64,000 nucleotides of DNA from JACJYC01 sp964558465 (GTDB taxonomy: Bacteria > Bacteroidota > Bacteroidia > Chitinophagales > Saprospiraceae), in NCBI GenBank assembly GCA_964558465.1, contig CAZLEF010000035.1:1-64000 (forward strand), read 5' to 3'. The position numbers and the translations under genes are program-made. The stretch's first letter is position 1; every line of letters begins with the position of its first letter. Positions 24,956 through 33,668 of the stretch are shown here, one piece after another. The notes below the pieces were generated by a model, which was not told the DNA's origin, did not search any database, and saw nothing but the letters and a program-made list of their open reading frames with translations.

Positions 24956-25393
24956 CGTCCGTTTTTCGTTTGTTTTCGCCCGGCAATTTTCCTGGTTGAA
25001 ACCCAAATTTAAATTTTTTTCCAACCGCTTGCCAGAAATTGCAGGCTATCCTGAAAAAAAAGTGGATTGCTGGGCGCCGCTTATTTTTGCACTGAACGGA
25101 TACTTGGCAAATGTCCTGGAAAACCTGTACTCGTGTTATAACTTCCGCGATAAAAATCCGCTGGGGCTGCCGATTCCCGATAACCGGCAGGTCGGCGCAT
25201 TGGCTTTGCCGCTGAATGATTGATGCCAATTTTGTTTTTATTGGCTGATCGGCGCCGTTCAGCCCTTCCTCGTCCGACGCCTAGTGCCAAAGGCCGTAAG
25301 TTCCATTACAGGCCAAACTATTGAAAATCAGCAGATAAAGTGAAAAAAAGCGTTAAATTAATTCGGTCTGGTCGCACTAGAGGTAGTCGGATC
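24956..25393. other. 438-base gap without a convincing gene
   Basis: A minus-strand -7 element lies at 25004-25011, and TATTTTTG (25082-25089, plus strand) also fits the -7 consensus. Open frames on both strands here are short, overlap each other and resemble no family. The rest shows no strong repeat, only CCGACGCC-type words near 25270. Confidence 0.6.
25004..25011 (-). promoter_or_regulatory. candidate -7 element TAAATTTG for the PmoA-ThuA gene
   Basis: TAAATTTG on the minus strand, about 49 bases before the start codon at 24955. No -33 element was found at standard spacing. Confidence 0.38.
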
Positions 25394-26737
25394 TCACCCT
25401 CCCCGGTACAACCGCAGCGGTTTGTGCAACCGGATTTTTACCACCGTCATATAGGGGTCAAGCGCTTTATCCGGCAAGTCGATATAAACCAGGCCGGGCG
25501 CCTTGCTCCAACTGATCTTGCCCACGATCTTGGGTGAGAGCTGAAAGCCTGTGCCAACGACGGCAGCCTCCGCTATTTCGGTATCAAGTCCCTTTATGAC
25601 AATAGGCCCGCGCCCTTTTGCAGGCAGGAAAAGGTATAAGCTGGTAGAATCTTTCGATAAGGTGGAAGGGCCGTAAAAATGGCCGTAGGGTAAACCAGCG
25701 ACCGTGCCAAAGATGGCTTCCTCGTGTTTTTTATTCCATTTGCCCAGTTCCTGGAGCATTTCTACCTGTTGCGGGGTGATCGTACCGTCTTCTTTCGGAC
25801 CGATGTCCAGCAGGAGGTTGCCCCCATTGGAGATGGCGTCGGCAAAGATCGAGATGATCTCATATGGCGTTTTCCAGAAGGTATCCTGCGGTTGCCAGCC
25901 CCAGTTGTTGTTGTGGGTCATACACAATTCCCAGTGTCTGTCCTTTGGCCGGACGACCGGCAAATGTTGTTCGGGCGTGCCGTAGTCGCCGTAGCCTTGC
26001 AGACGGGAATTGATGATGGTGTTGGGGTTTTTATCCAGGATCATTTTCCGGATTTTGGCCGCTTCCCACTCTTCTGCGCTGTGTTCCCAATCGCCGTCGA
26101 ACCACAGGAGATCAGGGTTGGCCAGGGACATAATTTCATCGATCTGCCCCTGGAAAAAAGCCCGGAAACGGTCCCATTTTTCGGGGTGTTCATCGATTTT
26201 GTACTTGGAACTGTCCTTCAGAAACCCTGGATAATCCGGGTGCGTCCAGTCAATCAGCGAGAAATATACTCCGCATTTGATGTCGTTTTTGCGCAGGGCT
26301 TCGTAAAACGGGGTCAACAGGTCTCTTTTTGCGGGGGATTGTCTGACCACGCTCAGACCGCTCATCCGGGTATTCCACAAGGCCACCCCGTCGTGGTGTT
26401 TGGAGGTCAGTACGGCATACCGGGCGCCGGAGGCTTTGATCAGTTGCGCCCAATACTCCGGGTCGTATTTGGCGGCAGTAAATCCTTTGATCTGCGCCAT
26501 ATAATCGGCGTGGCTGATTTTTTTGTTGAAAAAAGCCCAGCTTTCGTCCGTGCCTTTTACCGAATAAATGCCCCAATGAATAAAAATGCCCAGTTTGGCC
26601 TCGCCGAACCATTCCATTTTGAGGGAATCGGTTGCCGTGGAAATGGCCGCCTGCTCCGAACTGGCCTCCTGGGCTAAGGCGCTATACCCTGAAAGGGCCA
26701 GCCAAATCATGGCTTGAATAAAAATTCCGGTTTTCAT
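25394..26737 (-). CDS. alpha-L-fucosidase, GH29
   Basis: 447 residues from ATG 26737, where a signal peptide begins (TGIFIQAMIWLALSGYSALAQ). The GH29 barrel opens with WFGEAKLGIFIHWGIYSV, followed by RYAVLTSKHHDGVALWNT. Asp214 in LLWFDGDW is the expected nucleophile. A C-terminal beta-sandwich follows near residue 350. The enzyme removes alpha-linked L-fucose from glycans outside the cytoplasm. It is the first gene of the minus-strand carbohydrate locus, 438 bases from the PmoA-ThuA gene. The acid/base residue is less conserved in this family and is not assigned. Confidence 0.94.
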   Translation of the reverse strand: MKTGIFIQAMIWLALSGYSALAQEASSEQAAISTATDSLKMEWFGEAKLGIFIHWGIYSVKGTDESWAFFNKKISHADYMAQIKGFTAAKYDPEYWAQLIKASGARYAVLTSKHHDGVALWNTRMSGLSVVRQSPAKRDLLTPFYEALRKNDIKCGVYFSLIDWTHPDYPGFLKDSSKYKIDEHPEKWDRFRAFFQGQIDEIMSLANPDLLWFDGDWEHSAEEWEAAKIRKMILDKNPNTIINSRLQGYGDYGTPEQHLPVVRPKDRHWELCMTHNNNWGWQPQDTFWKTPYEIISIFADAISNGGNLLLDIGPKEDGTITPQQVEMLQELGKWNKKHEEAIFGTVAGLPYGHFYGPSTLSKDSTSLYLFLPAKGRGPIVIKGLDTEIAEAAVVGTGFQLSPKIVGKISWSKAPGLVYIDLPDKALDPYMTVVKIRLHKPLRLYRGG

Positions 26738-26937
26738 ATCACAAAATTTCAAGATGTCAACTATGTGGTTTGTCAAAGGAAAGCCGATAAGCAAAATCCA
26801 TTTTAATCACCTGACAATGAGCTTGATGCGATCAATAACTCTTCATCCCGCAGGTGGGTCAACCGAAAACTTTTGCCTGACGACTGCGTTTGTTCCTTTC
26901 AGAATCACTCCCGATTCAAAACGAATCATTTTTTCTT

Positions 26938-28479
26938 TTAATTGGAATCTCCTGCTTTCATGTCCTTTCCGACCATCAACCGCATGACCCCGACCGCCAC
27001 CCCCAACAACAAAAACAGGGCCGGGAATCCGCCGAGGTTCGACGCCATTTTCACCCCGTCCACCCCGGCGCCGGACACCATCACCCAGGCCACCGCCCCA
27101 ACAATAAGGCCCCATACGACTTTAATCCAGGCAGGCGACTCCGGGCTCTGTGGCGAGATTCCGTTGGAACAAAGTCCGCTCATGGCTGAGGTATTGGAAT
27201 CGGCGGCGGTCACGTAGGAAATGAAGGCGATCAGGAGGAACAACAACCCGGTGATCTTTGGGAACGGCAGGGTCCCCAGCAGGGCATAGATCGTGCCTTC
27301 CGGTCCTTGATTCTGCAAAACCCCGTAAAGGTCTGCCTGCCCGGCATTCAGGGCGCTGCCGCTGAAGATCGTCATCCACAAAACCGAAAAGAGGGAGGTG
27401 TACAACAGGTTGACCCTGATGAATTCCCGCACCGTGTACCCCACCGCCAGCCGCCCCAGAAAAACGGCCGTGACCGGCGCCCAGGCCAGCCAGTTGGCCC
27501 AGTAAAAAACCGTCCAGCTTTCCGACCATGTTTTGTCGATTCCAATGCCCAGGCTCCTGGGGATCAAATTTACAAAATAACTGCCCAGGCCCTCCACCCC
27601 CAGGGCAAAGATATCCCCGGCAGGTACGGCCAACAGCACAAACAATCCGATCCCCAAAAAGGCGATAAAATTGATATTGGACAGGATTCTGATCCCCTTC
27701 ATCAATCCGCTGACTGCTGAAAACACAAAAGTGGCTACAATCACACCGGTTATGCCCAACAGGAGAACCGGCGTATTTTCCAGGTCAAAAAATTGCCGCA
27801 ATCCGCCGGAAAGGGTTAATACTCCGGCCCCCAAGGATGCGGCCATGCCCGCCACCAGGCTGTACAGGCAAACAGCGTCGATTACCTTGCTCCAGCCGGG
27901 CGACAATGGTTTGCCGGCAATGGGGTACAACAACGACCCCAGGCTGAAAGGCTGCCGGTAGTTGTAATACACCAGGGCAAACAAAAGAGCCGCCAGGGTA
28001 TAAATGCTGTAGGGGGTGAACGTCCAGTGCAGGTACATGGCAGAAAGCGCAAACCGGGCCGCTTCCGCAGAACCGGGTTCGATGCCCGTTCCGGCCGGCG
28101 GCTCATTCAGGTGGTAAATGGGTTCGGCAGTGGCCCAAAACAGGATGCCGATGGCAATGGTGGTACAAAGGGTGATGTAAAACCAAGGCCATTTTTTCAG
28201 GATCGGCCGGGCTTCGACGCCCCCGATCCGTACGCGGCCCAAAGGCGAAAAATAAACCGCCACACACAATACCAGGAAAAAAAAGGTAGAAACCGAAAAA
28301 AGCCATCCGAAATGCCCGAGAATCCAGTCATTCATGCTGCGGACCGAATCGAGAAACCCGGCCGGGTCGACCAAACTGAAAACAATGGAAAACAACAACA
28401 GCAGAAAGGGCAAAAAGAAAACGGCGGTTTTTAATTTTGTCCCGGATAACGGAGCGCGAGGATTTGAGGATTTGAGCAT
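26938..28479 (-). CDS. BCCT-family betaine/choline/carnitine transporter
   Basis: About 513 residues with twelve predicted membrane helices. The BCCT hallmarks are present: FWATAEPIYHLNEPP early, and in helix 8 the segment ESWTVFYWANWLAWAPVTAVFLGR with its tryptophan-rich substrate box. The protein imports quaternary ammonium compounds, coupled to Na+ or H+, for osmoprotection or catabolism. It lacks the long charged tail used for osmosensing in BetP. The first residues are encoded by a GAGGATTTG repeat containing a hairpin, so the true start could be any of several Met codons (28497, 28479 or later). Confidence 0.93.
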   Translation of the reverse strand: MLKSSNPRAPLSGTKLKTAVFFLPFLLLLFSIVFSLVDPAGFLDSVRSMNDWILGHFGWLFSVSTFFFLVLCVAVYFSPLGRVRIGGVEARPILKKWPWFYITLCTTIAIGILFWATAEPIYHLNEPPAGTGIEPGSAEAARFALSAMYLHWTFTPYSIYTLAALLFALVYYNYRQPFSLGSLLYPIAGKPLSPGWSKVIDAVCLYSLVAGMAASLGAGVLTLSGGLRQFFDLENTPVLLLGITGVIVATFVFSAVSGLMKGIRILSNINFIAFLGIGLFVLLAVPAGDIFALGVEGLGSYFVNLIPRSLGIGIDKTWSESWTVFYWANWLAWAPVTAVFLGRLAVGYTVREFIRVNLLYTSLFSVLWMTIFSGSALNAGQADLYGVLQNQGPEGTIYALLGTLPFPKITGLLFLLIAFISYVTAADSNTSAMSGLCSNGISPQSPESPAWIKVVWGLIVGAVAWVMVSGAGVDGVKMASNLGGFPALFLLLGVAVGVMRLMVGKDMKAGDSN

Positions 28480-28600
28480 ACGCGTGCCACCCATCATGCG
28501 TGGAGGATTTGTCCAAAGGACCCCTTTGGGGAGGATTCGAGGATTCGATCTGCAAGGTAAGGAAACTCAACGGTTTTTTAAGCAGAATCGAGGAATCAAG
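28455..28600. repeat. GAGGATTTG tandem with embedded hairpins
   Basis: Units GAGGATTTG/GAGGATTCG occur at 28458-28476, 28503-28511 and 28531-28547. They are separated by CGCGTGCCACCCATCATGCGTGG-like inverted words (28481-28503) and by CCAAAGG-ACC-CCTTTGG (28515-28531). The hairpins look inserted into a once continuous tandem. The block covers the N-terminal codons of the BCCT gene. GCCACGC-CTTAAA-GCGTGGC follows near 28665-28684. Confidence 0.75.
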
Positions 28601-28720
28601 GACTTGTCCGACCGGCACGGGCGGATGCGAAGAACCCAAAACCCCAAACCTTTACCCGCCGCAGCCACGCCTTAAAGCGTGGCGTAGGCAGGCCAAACTC
28701 CCAACCATCAAACAAAAAAC

Positions 28721-29536
28721 ATGCCCATAAAACTCACCTACGCCGACCCCGGCGACCCCCTCTGGAAGAAAAGCCTCATCCGGACCGTTGAATACTTCAC
28801 GGGCGGGCCCCTCATCGAGCGTTTGTACAACGAGATCGAAGATTCCGATACCCCTCCGGAGCAGCTCTGGTCGCTGGCCCTGGAAAAACTCCGGGTGACC
28901 GCTGAATACGACCCGTCGCAACTGGAAAAGATCCCCGCAGAAGGCCCGCTTGTACTGATCGCCAACCACCCTTTCGGCGTAGTGGACGGCCTGATCCTCG
29001 GCGCCCTGACCGCCCGGACACGGCCGGCCTTTTCCATGCTCGTCAACGAAGTGCTTAACCGCAACGACCGCATCGCCGGGTTCCTCTTGCCCGTCGACTT
29101 TCGGGAGACCAAGGAGGCTATGCGGATCAATATCGAAACCCGGCAGGAGGCCGTTCGCCGGTTGAAAAACGGGGAGGCTATCGCCATTTTTCCGGCCGGC
29201 GGAGTGGCTACTTCCCCCGGTTTCTGGGGCAAAGCCCGCGACCTGGAGTGGAAGATCTTTGTGGTCAAACTGATCCGGGAAGCCAGGGCCACCGTCGTCC
29301 CCCTGTATTTCCACGGACAAAACAGCCGGTTGTTCCAGGTCGTCAGCCAGTTCAGCCTCAACCTGCGCCTCGGCCTGCTGCTGTACGAAATGCGGAACAA
29401 AATGGGCAAACCGGTACGGGTGACGATTGGGGAACCGATTGCGTTTGAGGAAATGGAGGGGATGCGGGAGCGGAGGGCGTTGCTGGGGTGGTTGCGGGAA
29501 CGGACTTTGGGATTGGGGGACTGGGTGAGGGGGTGA
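28721..29536 (+). CDS. PlsC-like lysophospholipid acyltransferase
   Basis: 271 residues. The acyltransferase block I reads ANHPFGVVDG (about residues 82-92), a variant of NHxxxxD typical of hemolysin- and ornithine-lipid-type acyltransferases. Block III is IFPAGGVATSP (about 152-162), and VVPLYFHGQNSRLFQ completes block IV. It probably acylates a lysolipid or an amino-acid lipid at the inner membrane. The last residues (LGLGDWVRG) come from a GGGGGACTGGGTGA tandem that continues past the stop, so the original C-terminus may have been altered. Confidence 0.9.
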   Translation: MPIKLTYADPGDPLWKKSLIRTVEYFTGGPLIERLYNEIEDSDTPPEQLWSLALEKLRVTAEYDPSQLEKIPAEGPLVLIANHPFGVVDGLILGALTARTRPAFSMLVNEVLNRNDRIAGFLLPVDFRETKEAMRINIETRQEAVRRLKNGEAIAIFPAGGVATSPGFWGKARDLEWKIFVVKLIREARATVVPLYFHGQNSRLFQVVSQFSLNLRLGLLLYEMRNKMGKPVRVTIGEPIAFEEMEGMRERRALLGWLRERTLGLGDWVRG

Positions 29537-29562
29537 CTGGGTGACCTGGTGAGGGGGAATTT
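29510..29562. repeat. G-rich half repeat, unit GTGACTGGGTGAGGGG
   Basis: A tandem of GACTGGGTGAGGGG words spans the stop codon of the acyltransferase gene. It matches the left arm of the elements at 297 and 38002, but no complementary right arm follows. The remaining gap to 29836 holds CGCCAAAACCTCAGCG-type words and no gene. Confidence 0.75.
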
Positions 29563-29836
29563 CGTTTAGTTATCGCCATGCTCTACTTTTGAATTTCGCA
29601 TTTTACATTTTTACCCGCCAAAACCTCAGCGTAGGCGGGTTGCATTTTGCATTTAAAAAATTGCCAAAATGACAGAACCCTGAATTGCCCCGGGATTACC
29701 TTCCCAGCCATTCAATAAGAGAACGGCATCTTAAGGGTGTTGATCCCGAAAAAAGAAGAAGCCAAAAAACTGGCGCCCCGTCAGATTGCGATTGCGTAAA
29801 CGGAAAAAAGTGGCTGGTCGGAATGGATCAGCCACT

Positions 29837-31072
29837 TCATGTTTTTGGCCCGGCAGTAAACTGCTCCAGCACCACCGCATACCCCTGCCCTACTCCAATG
29901 CACATCGTCGCCAGCGCATAGCGTTTTTGTTGTTCCCGCAACTCCAACGCCGCGCTGTACAGGATGCGCGCGCCCGACATGCCCAGCGGATGCCCCAGGG
30001 CGATAGCGCCGCCGTTGGGGTTGACGCGCGGGTCGTCGTCGGCCAGGCCGAGTTCGCGGGTACAGGCCAGGACTTGAGCCGCAAAGGCTTCGTTGATCTC
30101 GATGAGGTCCATATCGGCCAGGGTCAGGCCGGCTTTTTCGAGGGCTTTCCGACTGGCGTCGACCGGCCCGATGCCCATGATCCGGGGTTCTACCCCGACT
30201 ACGGCAGAGGAGACGATCCGGGCCAGGGGTTGCAGGTGATACCGTTCTGCCGCCGCTTCCGACGCGACCAACACCGCCGCAGCCCCGTCGTTCAATCCCG
30301 ACGAATTCCCGGCAGTGACCGTTCCACCTTCTTCCTGTTTTTTAAAAGCAGGCCGGAGTTTGGCCAGGCCCTCCAACGTCGTATCCGGGCGGATAAATTC
30401 GTCCTGATCAACGAACAGCGGATCACCTTTGCGCTGTGCGATTTCAACAGGGACGATCTCCCTGGCCAGCCGCCCGGATTGTTGCGCCCTTGCGGCTTTC
30501 ATTTGCGAAGCATACGCAAACCGGTCCTGGTCTGCCCGGGAGATGCCATATTTTTCAGCCAGGTTTTCGGCCGTCTGGCCCATGCTGTCCACCCCGTATA
30601 AGGTCTTCATGCGAGGGTTGATAAACCGCCAGCCGAAACTGCTGTCGTGCATTTCGGCATCCCGCCCGAACGGCTCGGAAGTCTTGGAGATCACCCAGGG
30701 GCCGCGGGTCATCTGTTCCACGCCGCCGGCGAGGTACAGATCGCCGTCGCCGGCCCTGATCGCCCGCCCGGCCTGGATCACTGCCGACATGCCCGAAGCA
30801 CATAGCCGGTTGACCGTCTCGCCCGGCACGTTCCAGGGCAATCCCGCCAGCAACAAGGCCATACGCGCCACATTGCGGTTGTCTTCGCCGGCCTGGTTGG
30901 CGCAACCCAGGATCACGTCGTCATAGGCCTCCTGCGGGATTTCCGGGTGGCGGGCAGCCAGGGCGCGGATGACCCCTGCGGCGAGGTCGTCGGCTCTTAC
31001 GGGGGAAAGGGCGCCGCCAAGTTTCCCGATCGGGGTGCGGAGGCCGTCGATGATGTATGCGTTTTTTGACAT
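29837..31072 (-). CDS. pcaF: acetyl-CoA acyltransferase, 3-oxoadipyl-CoA thiolase type
   Basis: A 411-residue thiolase. The active-site Cys lies in NRLCASGMSAV (about residue 91). The two C-terminal sites are NPNGGAIALGHPLGMSGAR (catalytic His) and CIGVGQGYAVV (Cys). GDPLFVDQDEFIRPDTTLEG is characteristic of the 3-oxoadipyl-CoA thiolases PcaF and PaaJ, which cleave 3-oxoadipyl-CoA to succinyl-CoA and acetyl-CoA at the end of aromatic degradation. No other genes of such a pathway adjoin it. The intradiol dioxygenase 4 kb away is exported, so a link is doubtful. A general beta-ketothiolase role is the alternative. Confidence 0.9.
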   Translation of the reverse strand: MSKNAYIIDGLRTPIGKLGGALSPVRADDLAAGVIRALAARHPEIPQEAYDDVILGCANQAGEDNRNVARMALLLAGLPWNVPGETVNRLCASGMSAVIQAGRAIRAGDGDLYLAGGVEQMTRGPWVISKTSEPFGRDAEMHDSSFGWRFINPRMKTLYGVDSMGQTAENLAEKYGISRADQDRFAYASQMKAARAQQSGRLAREIVPVEIAQRKGDPLFVDQDEFIRPDTTLEGLAKLRPAFKKQEEGGTVTAGNSSGLNDGAAAVLVASEAAAERYHLQPLARIVSSAVVGVEPRIMGIGPVDASRKALEKAGLTLADMDLIEINEAFAAQVLACTRELGLADDDPRVNPNGGAIALGHPLGMSGARILYSAALELREQQKRYALATMCIGVGQGYAVVLEQFTAGPKT

Positions 31073-31123
31073 ACTGATTTATGGTTAAACACAAGGACAC
31101 GAGGCTAACACAATGGACACAAT

Positions 31124-31597
31124 TTATGCATTATGATACGGCTCATTCTTCAAAATCGTCATCGCCCGGTACAACTGCTCCAAAAAAAACAACCGCACCA
31201 TCTGATGCGAAAATGTCATGCCGGATAGCGAAAGCAAAACATTCGCCCGGTCGTACAACGCCTGCGAAAACCCATAGGCCCCGCCCACCACAAAGATCAA
31301 CCTGCGGGAACTCCCCTGCAACTGGACTTCCAGCCATCTGGCAAAACTTTCGGAAGTAAATTGCCGGCCTTTTTCATCCAGCAAAACCAGGAAATCCTCG
31401 TTTTTGAGCCGGGTCAATACCTGGTCGGATTCTTTTTCTTTCAACTGGAGGGGTTTCAGGTTTTTGGCCTGTCTGATATCCGGCAATACCTCCATTTCAA
31501 AGGGCAGGTACCTCGACAAGCGCTTGAGGTAGATCCCGCTTCCCTCGTCGAGGTAAGCCTCGTTGTTTTTCCCGGTCACCCAGAATTCTACTTTCAT
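31124..31597 (-). CDS. rlmH: 23S rRNA (pseudouridine1915-N3)-methyltransferase RlmH
   Basis: 157 residues from ATG 31597 (MKVEFWVTGKNNEAYLDEG), the usual length of the family. It has a SPOUT fold, with the knot region FVVGGAYGFSQALYDRA and the C-terminal SHQMVRLFFLEQLYRAMTIL, which forms the AdoMet and RNA site and ends in the conserved PYHNA-type tail (EPYHNA). It methylates pseudouridine 1915 in helix 69 of 23S rRNA. An extension to 31639 is encoded by repeat sequence and is rejected. Confidence 0.97.
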   Translation of the reverse strand: MKVEFWVTGKNNEAYLDEGSGIYLKRLSRYLPFEMEVLPDIRQAKNLKPLQLKEKESDQVLTRLKNEDFLVLLDEKGRQFTSESFARWLEVQLQGSSRRLIFVVGGAYGFSQALYDRANVLLSLSGMTFSHQMVRLFFLEQLYRAMTILKNEPYHNA

Positions 31598-31604
31598 AAC
31601 AGGG

Positions 31605-31747
31605 TTGATTTGTTGATGTGCGCGCCACGCCATCGACATGGTTGATTTGTTGATGTGTTGATTTGTTTATTTTGAGGAATCGTCCCAATCGAATCAATCG
31701 AACCATTCCAATCAATCGACCACGCCGCGGCGTGGCGTATCAATTCA
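31605..31747. repeat. paired-arm repeat with GC hairpins, unit GTTGATTTG
   Basis: The left arm has GTTGATTTG/GTTGATGTG units, interrupted at 31620-31640 by GCGCGCCACGCCATCGACATGG. The right arm (31686-31719) is CAATCGAATCAATCG-type words. The block closes with the perfect 16-bp palindrome CCACGCCGCGGCGTGG (31720-31735), found again at 34715-34730. It fills the RlmH-SWIM gap. Confidence 0.85.
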
Positions 31748-31748
31748 A

Positions 31749-33419
31749 TCAAAACCCCCTCAAAGCCTCCAGCAGCGAAGGCCGTTCGGGGTAAGCCTGC
31801 CGGATCGCATCCGCCAGCCGGTCGGCCAGTTGCCCGGCGCCCTGCTGCCGCAATTTGACCAGGGTTTCCCGCACGCGTTGAGAGGCCACCTTGCCCAGAT
31901 GTGATTGCAGGTGTTTTATCAGGACAGCTTCCATCAGGGCAAAAAGTTCATTTTCAAATTCCGGCGCCAGCACAGAGCTGTACTGGCTCAGAAACTCCAG
32001 CGTCGGATAGGTTTGCAAAAGCCCAAGCAGTTCGGCATGCAGCCCGTCTTCCGATAAAATATCGGCCAGGGCCCTGCGCATTGCCGGATCGTTTTTGCCG
32101 GCGTATAACCATTTCATCAGTTCCGGTTTGTTGCCGCCAAGTTCGGCATAACGGATATAATACCGGAGTTTCAGGGTGAGCTGGAACAGAGATTTGGCGT
32201 GCACGGCGGCCTTTTTATCGTTTCCGGCCTCCGATTCGATCTCCAGAAGCAGATCCTCCAGTTCGATCCGGCTTTCAGGCCCGCGCGATTGTTCCAGGGC
32301 CAGTCCGGCCAGAAACCGCGCTTCCCGCAGCCGTTTGGTTTCTTTCAGTTTATGGCAAAAGGAAAGGAACACTTTGCTGAAACCCGCCAGCGACCTGGCC
32401 AGGGCGCGCAGGTCCGCCTCTCCGGGCGCCGGCCCGTACAACTTCAACCGCAGCAGCAACAGAGGTACCGGATCGCGGTTTTCGTAATAATATTTTTCCA
32501 GTTGGTTTTCCAATACCTGGATCAAAACCTCCCGTTGTTCGGTTTCCTGGGCCAAATCGGACATGATCTGGTAAAAGCGAAGGTCGAGTTGAAGGTTGCG
32601 GTACACAAGTTTGCGGCTTTCATCCTGGCATTGAACAAACAATTGCTGCCGCAGGTCGAAAGGAATATCCAGCCCTGCAAGCGACTGGACCAGATCGAAG
32701 GCATCCCTGACCGAATCGAGGAGTTGGTGGTCGGTACCTTCCAGTTTTCGGAGCAGCGGAGATATCTTTTCAACGATCGCCAGGGAAAGCTCTGCGGTTT
32801 CGGAATAATGTCCCATTTCAAGGTTTCTGCGGGCCTGCAGGATGAGGTCGGTCAGCAACCGGTGCAACAATTTTCCACCCCGTACGCTGATGCGGCCGGT
32901 ATTCGTCCGGGCGCCGGCAATGCCCGTTTCCAGCACTTCCAGGTATTTGGCGCCTTGCCCGGGCAAAAAAACCTGGGGGACAAACCAGGCCTTGAGCGCG
33001 AGGGCAAACGGGCGGTTGTGTTTGGCATAGTGCCGGATAAAAGCGGTTACTTCATCCGGGTCGGCCTGCTCCAGGATCGAATCGGTGGTCAGCCTGGATT
33101 TTCCAGGTTTGCGCGGCGCCGGTTTTTGTTCTTTTTGCTGCTGCAAACGGGCGCGCAATGCAAACAACAGGGCCGTAACATGCCCGCATTCGCCATGTTC
33201 CCGGAAATCGGCGCATTCACAACTGGCGGCCTTCAGGCGGGTAGGCGTGATGGAGGCTTCCACTTCTACTGGGCCGTTTTCGGTTTCGATCAGTGCAGTC
33301 CAGAGATGGCGTTCCGGTTCCCGCAATTGATTGACCCGGCCTTCGGCATACCAGGCTTCTCCCCGGAGGAGGGCTTGCTCGCCTGTGTACTGTTCGAGAT
33401 CAACCAATCGGAATTTCAT
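31749..33419 (-). CDS. SWIM zinc-finger protein, otherwise helical
   Basis: 556 residues. The SWIM finger is near residues 65-85: CECADFREHGECGHVTALL, i.e. C-x-C-x-n-C-x-H. The rest is a long alpha-helical solenoid-like region (repeated 35-40 residue helix pairs such as LARSLAGFSKVFLSFCHKLK) without recognised catalytic motifs. In many bacteria similar proteins sit beside an SNF2-family helicase. None is adjacent here. It probably binds nucleic acid or protein partners in the cytoplasm. Confidence 0.85.
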   Translation of the reverse strand: MKFRLVDLEQYTGEQALLRGEAWYAEGRVNQLREPERHLWTALIETENGPVEVEASITPTRLKAASCECADFREHGECGHVTALLFALRARLQQQKEQKPAPRKPGKSRLTTDSILEQADPDEVTAFIRHYAKHNRPFALALKAWFVPQVFLPGQGAKYLEVLETGIAGARTNTGRISVRGGKLLHRLLTDLILQARRNLEMGHYSETAELSLAIVEKISPLLRKLEGTDHQLLDSVRDAFDLVQSLAGLDIPFDLRQQLFVQCQDESRKLVYRNLQLDLRFYQIMSDLAQETEQREVLIQVLENQLEKYYYENRDPVPLLLLRLKLYGPAPGEADLRALARSLAGFSKVFLSFCHKLKETKRLREARFLAGLALEQSRGPESRIELEDLLLEIESEAGNDKKAAVHAKSLFQLTLKLRYYIRYAELGGNKPELMKWLYAGKNDPAMRRALADILSEDGLHAELLGLLQTYPTLEFLSQYSSVLAPEFENELFALMEAVLIKHLQSHLGKVASQRVRETLVKLRQQGAGQLADRLADAIRQAYPERPSLLEALRGF

Positions 33420-33469
33420 TTATTTGGCGCCTTTGTTCAAAACGGTAAAGATACGGAGGTTTGGGATAG

Positions 33470-33625
33470 GTTGGAGGGTTTGGGGTTTGGGGTTGGGGGT
33501 TTGGAGCTTCGCGTTTGGAGTTGTTTGGAGTTGTTTGGGGTTCGTCAGTCTTTTTTTAAACCATTCCAAACCAAAATAAACCATTCCAAACCATCCCAAA
33601 CCATCTCAAACAAAATAAACCAAAA
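33470..33625. repeat. paired-arm repeat, unit GTTGTTTGGAG / AAACCATTCC
   Basis: The left arm (33474-33542) has GGTTTGGGG and GTTGTTTGGAG words. The right arm (33558-33622) has AAACCATTCC, AAACCATCCC and AAATAAACC words. Both arms share vocabulary with 20190-20335. TACCTTAG near 33632 may be the -7 box of the following channel gene. Confidence 0.82.
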
Positions 33626-33668
33626 AAACTTACCTTAGCGTCCACACCAAACAATCGAAAACCAACTG

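Noticed and set aside
24843..25229. Overlapping frames on both strands upstream of the PmoA-ThuA gene
   Set aside because: They are mutually exclusive, without domain-like patterns, and cover the likely promoter.
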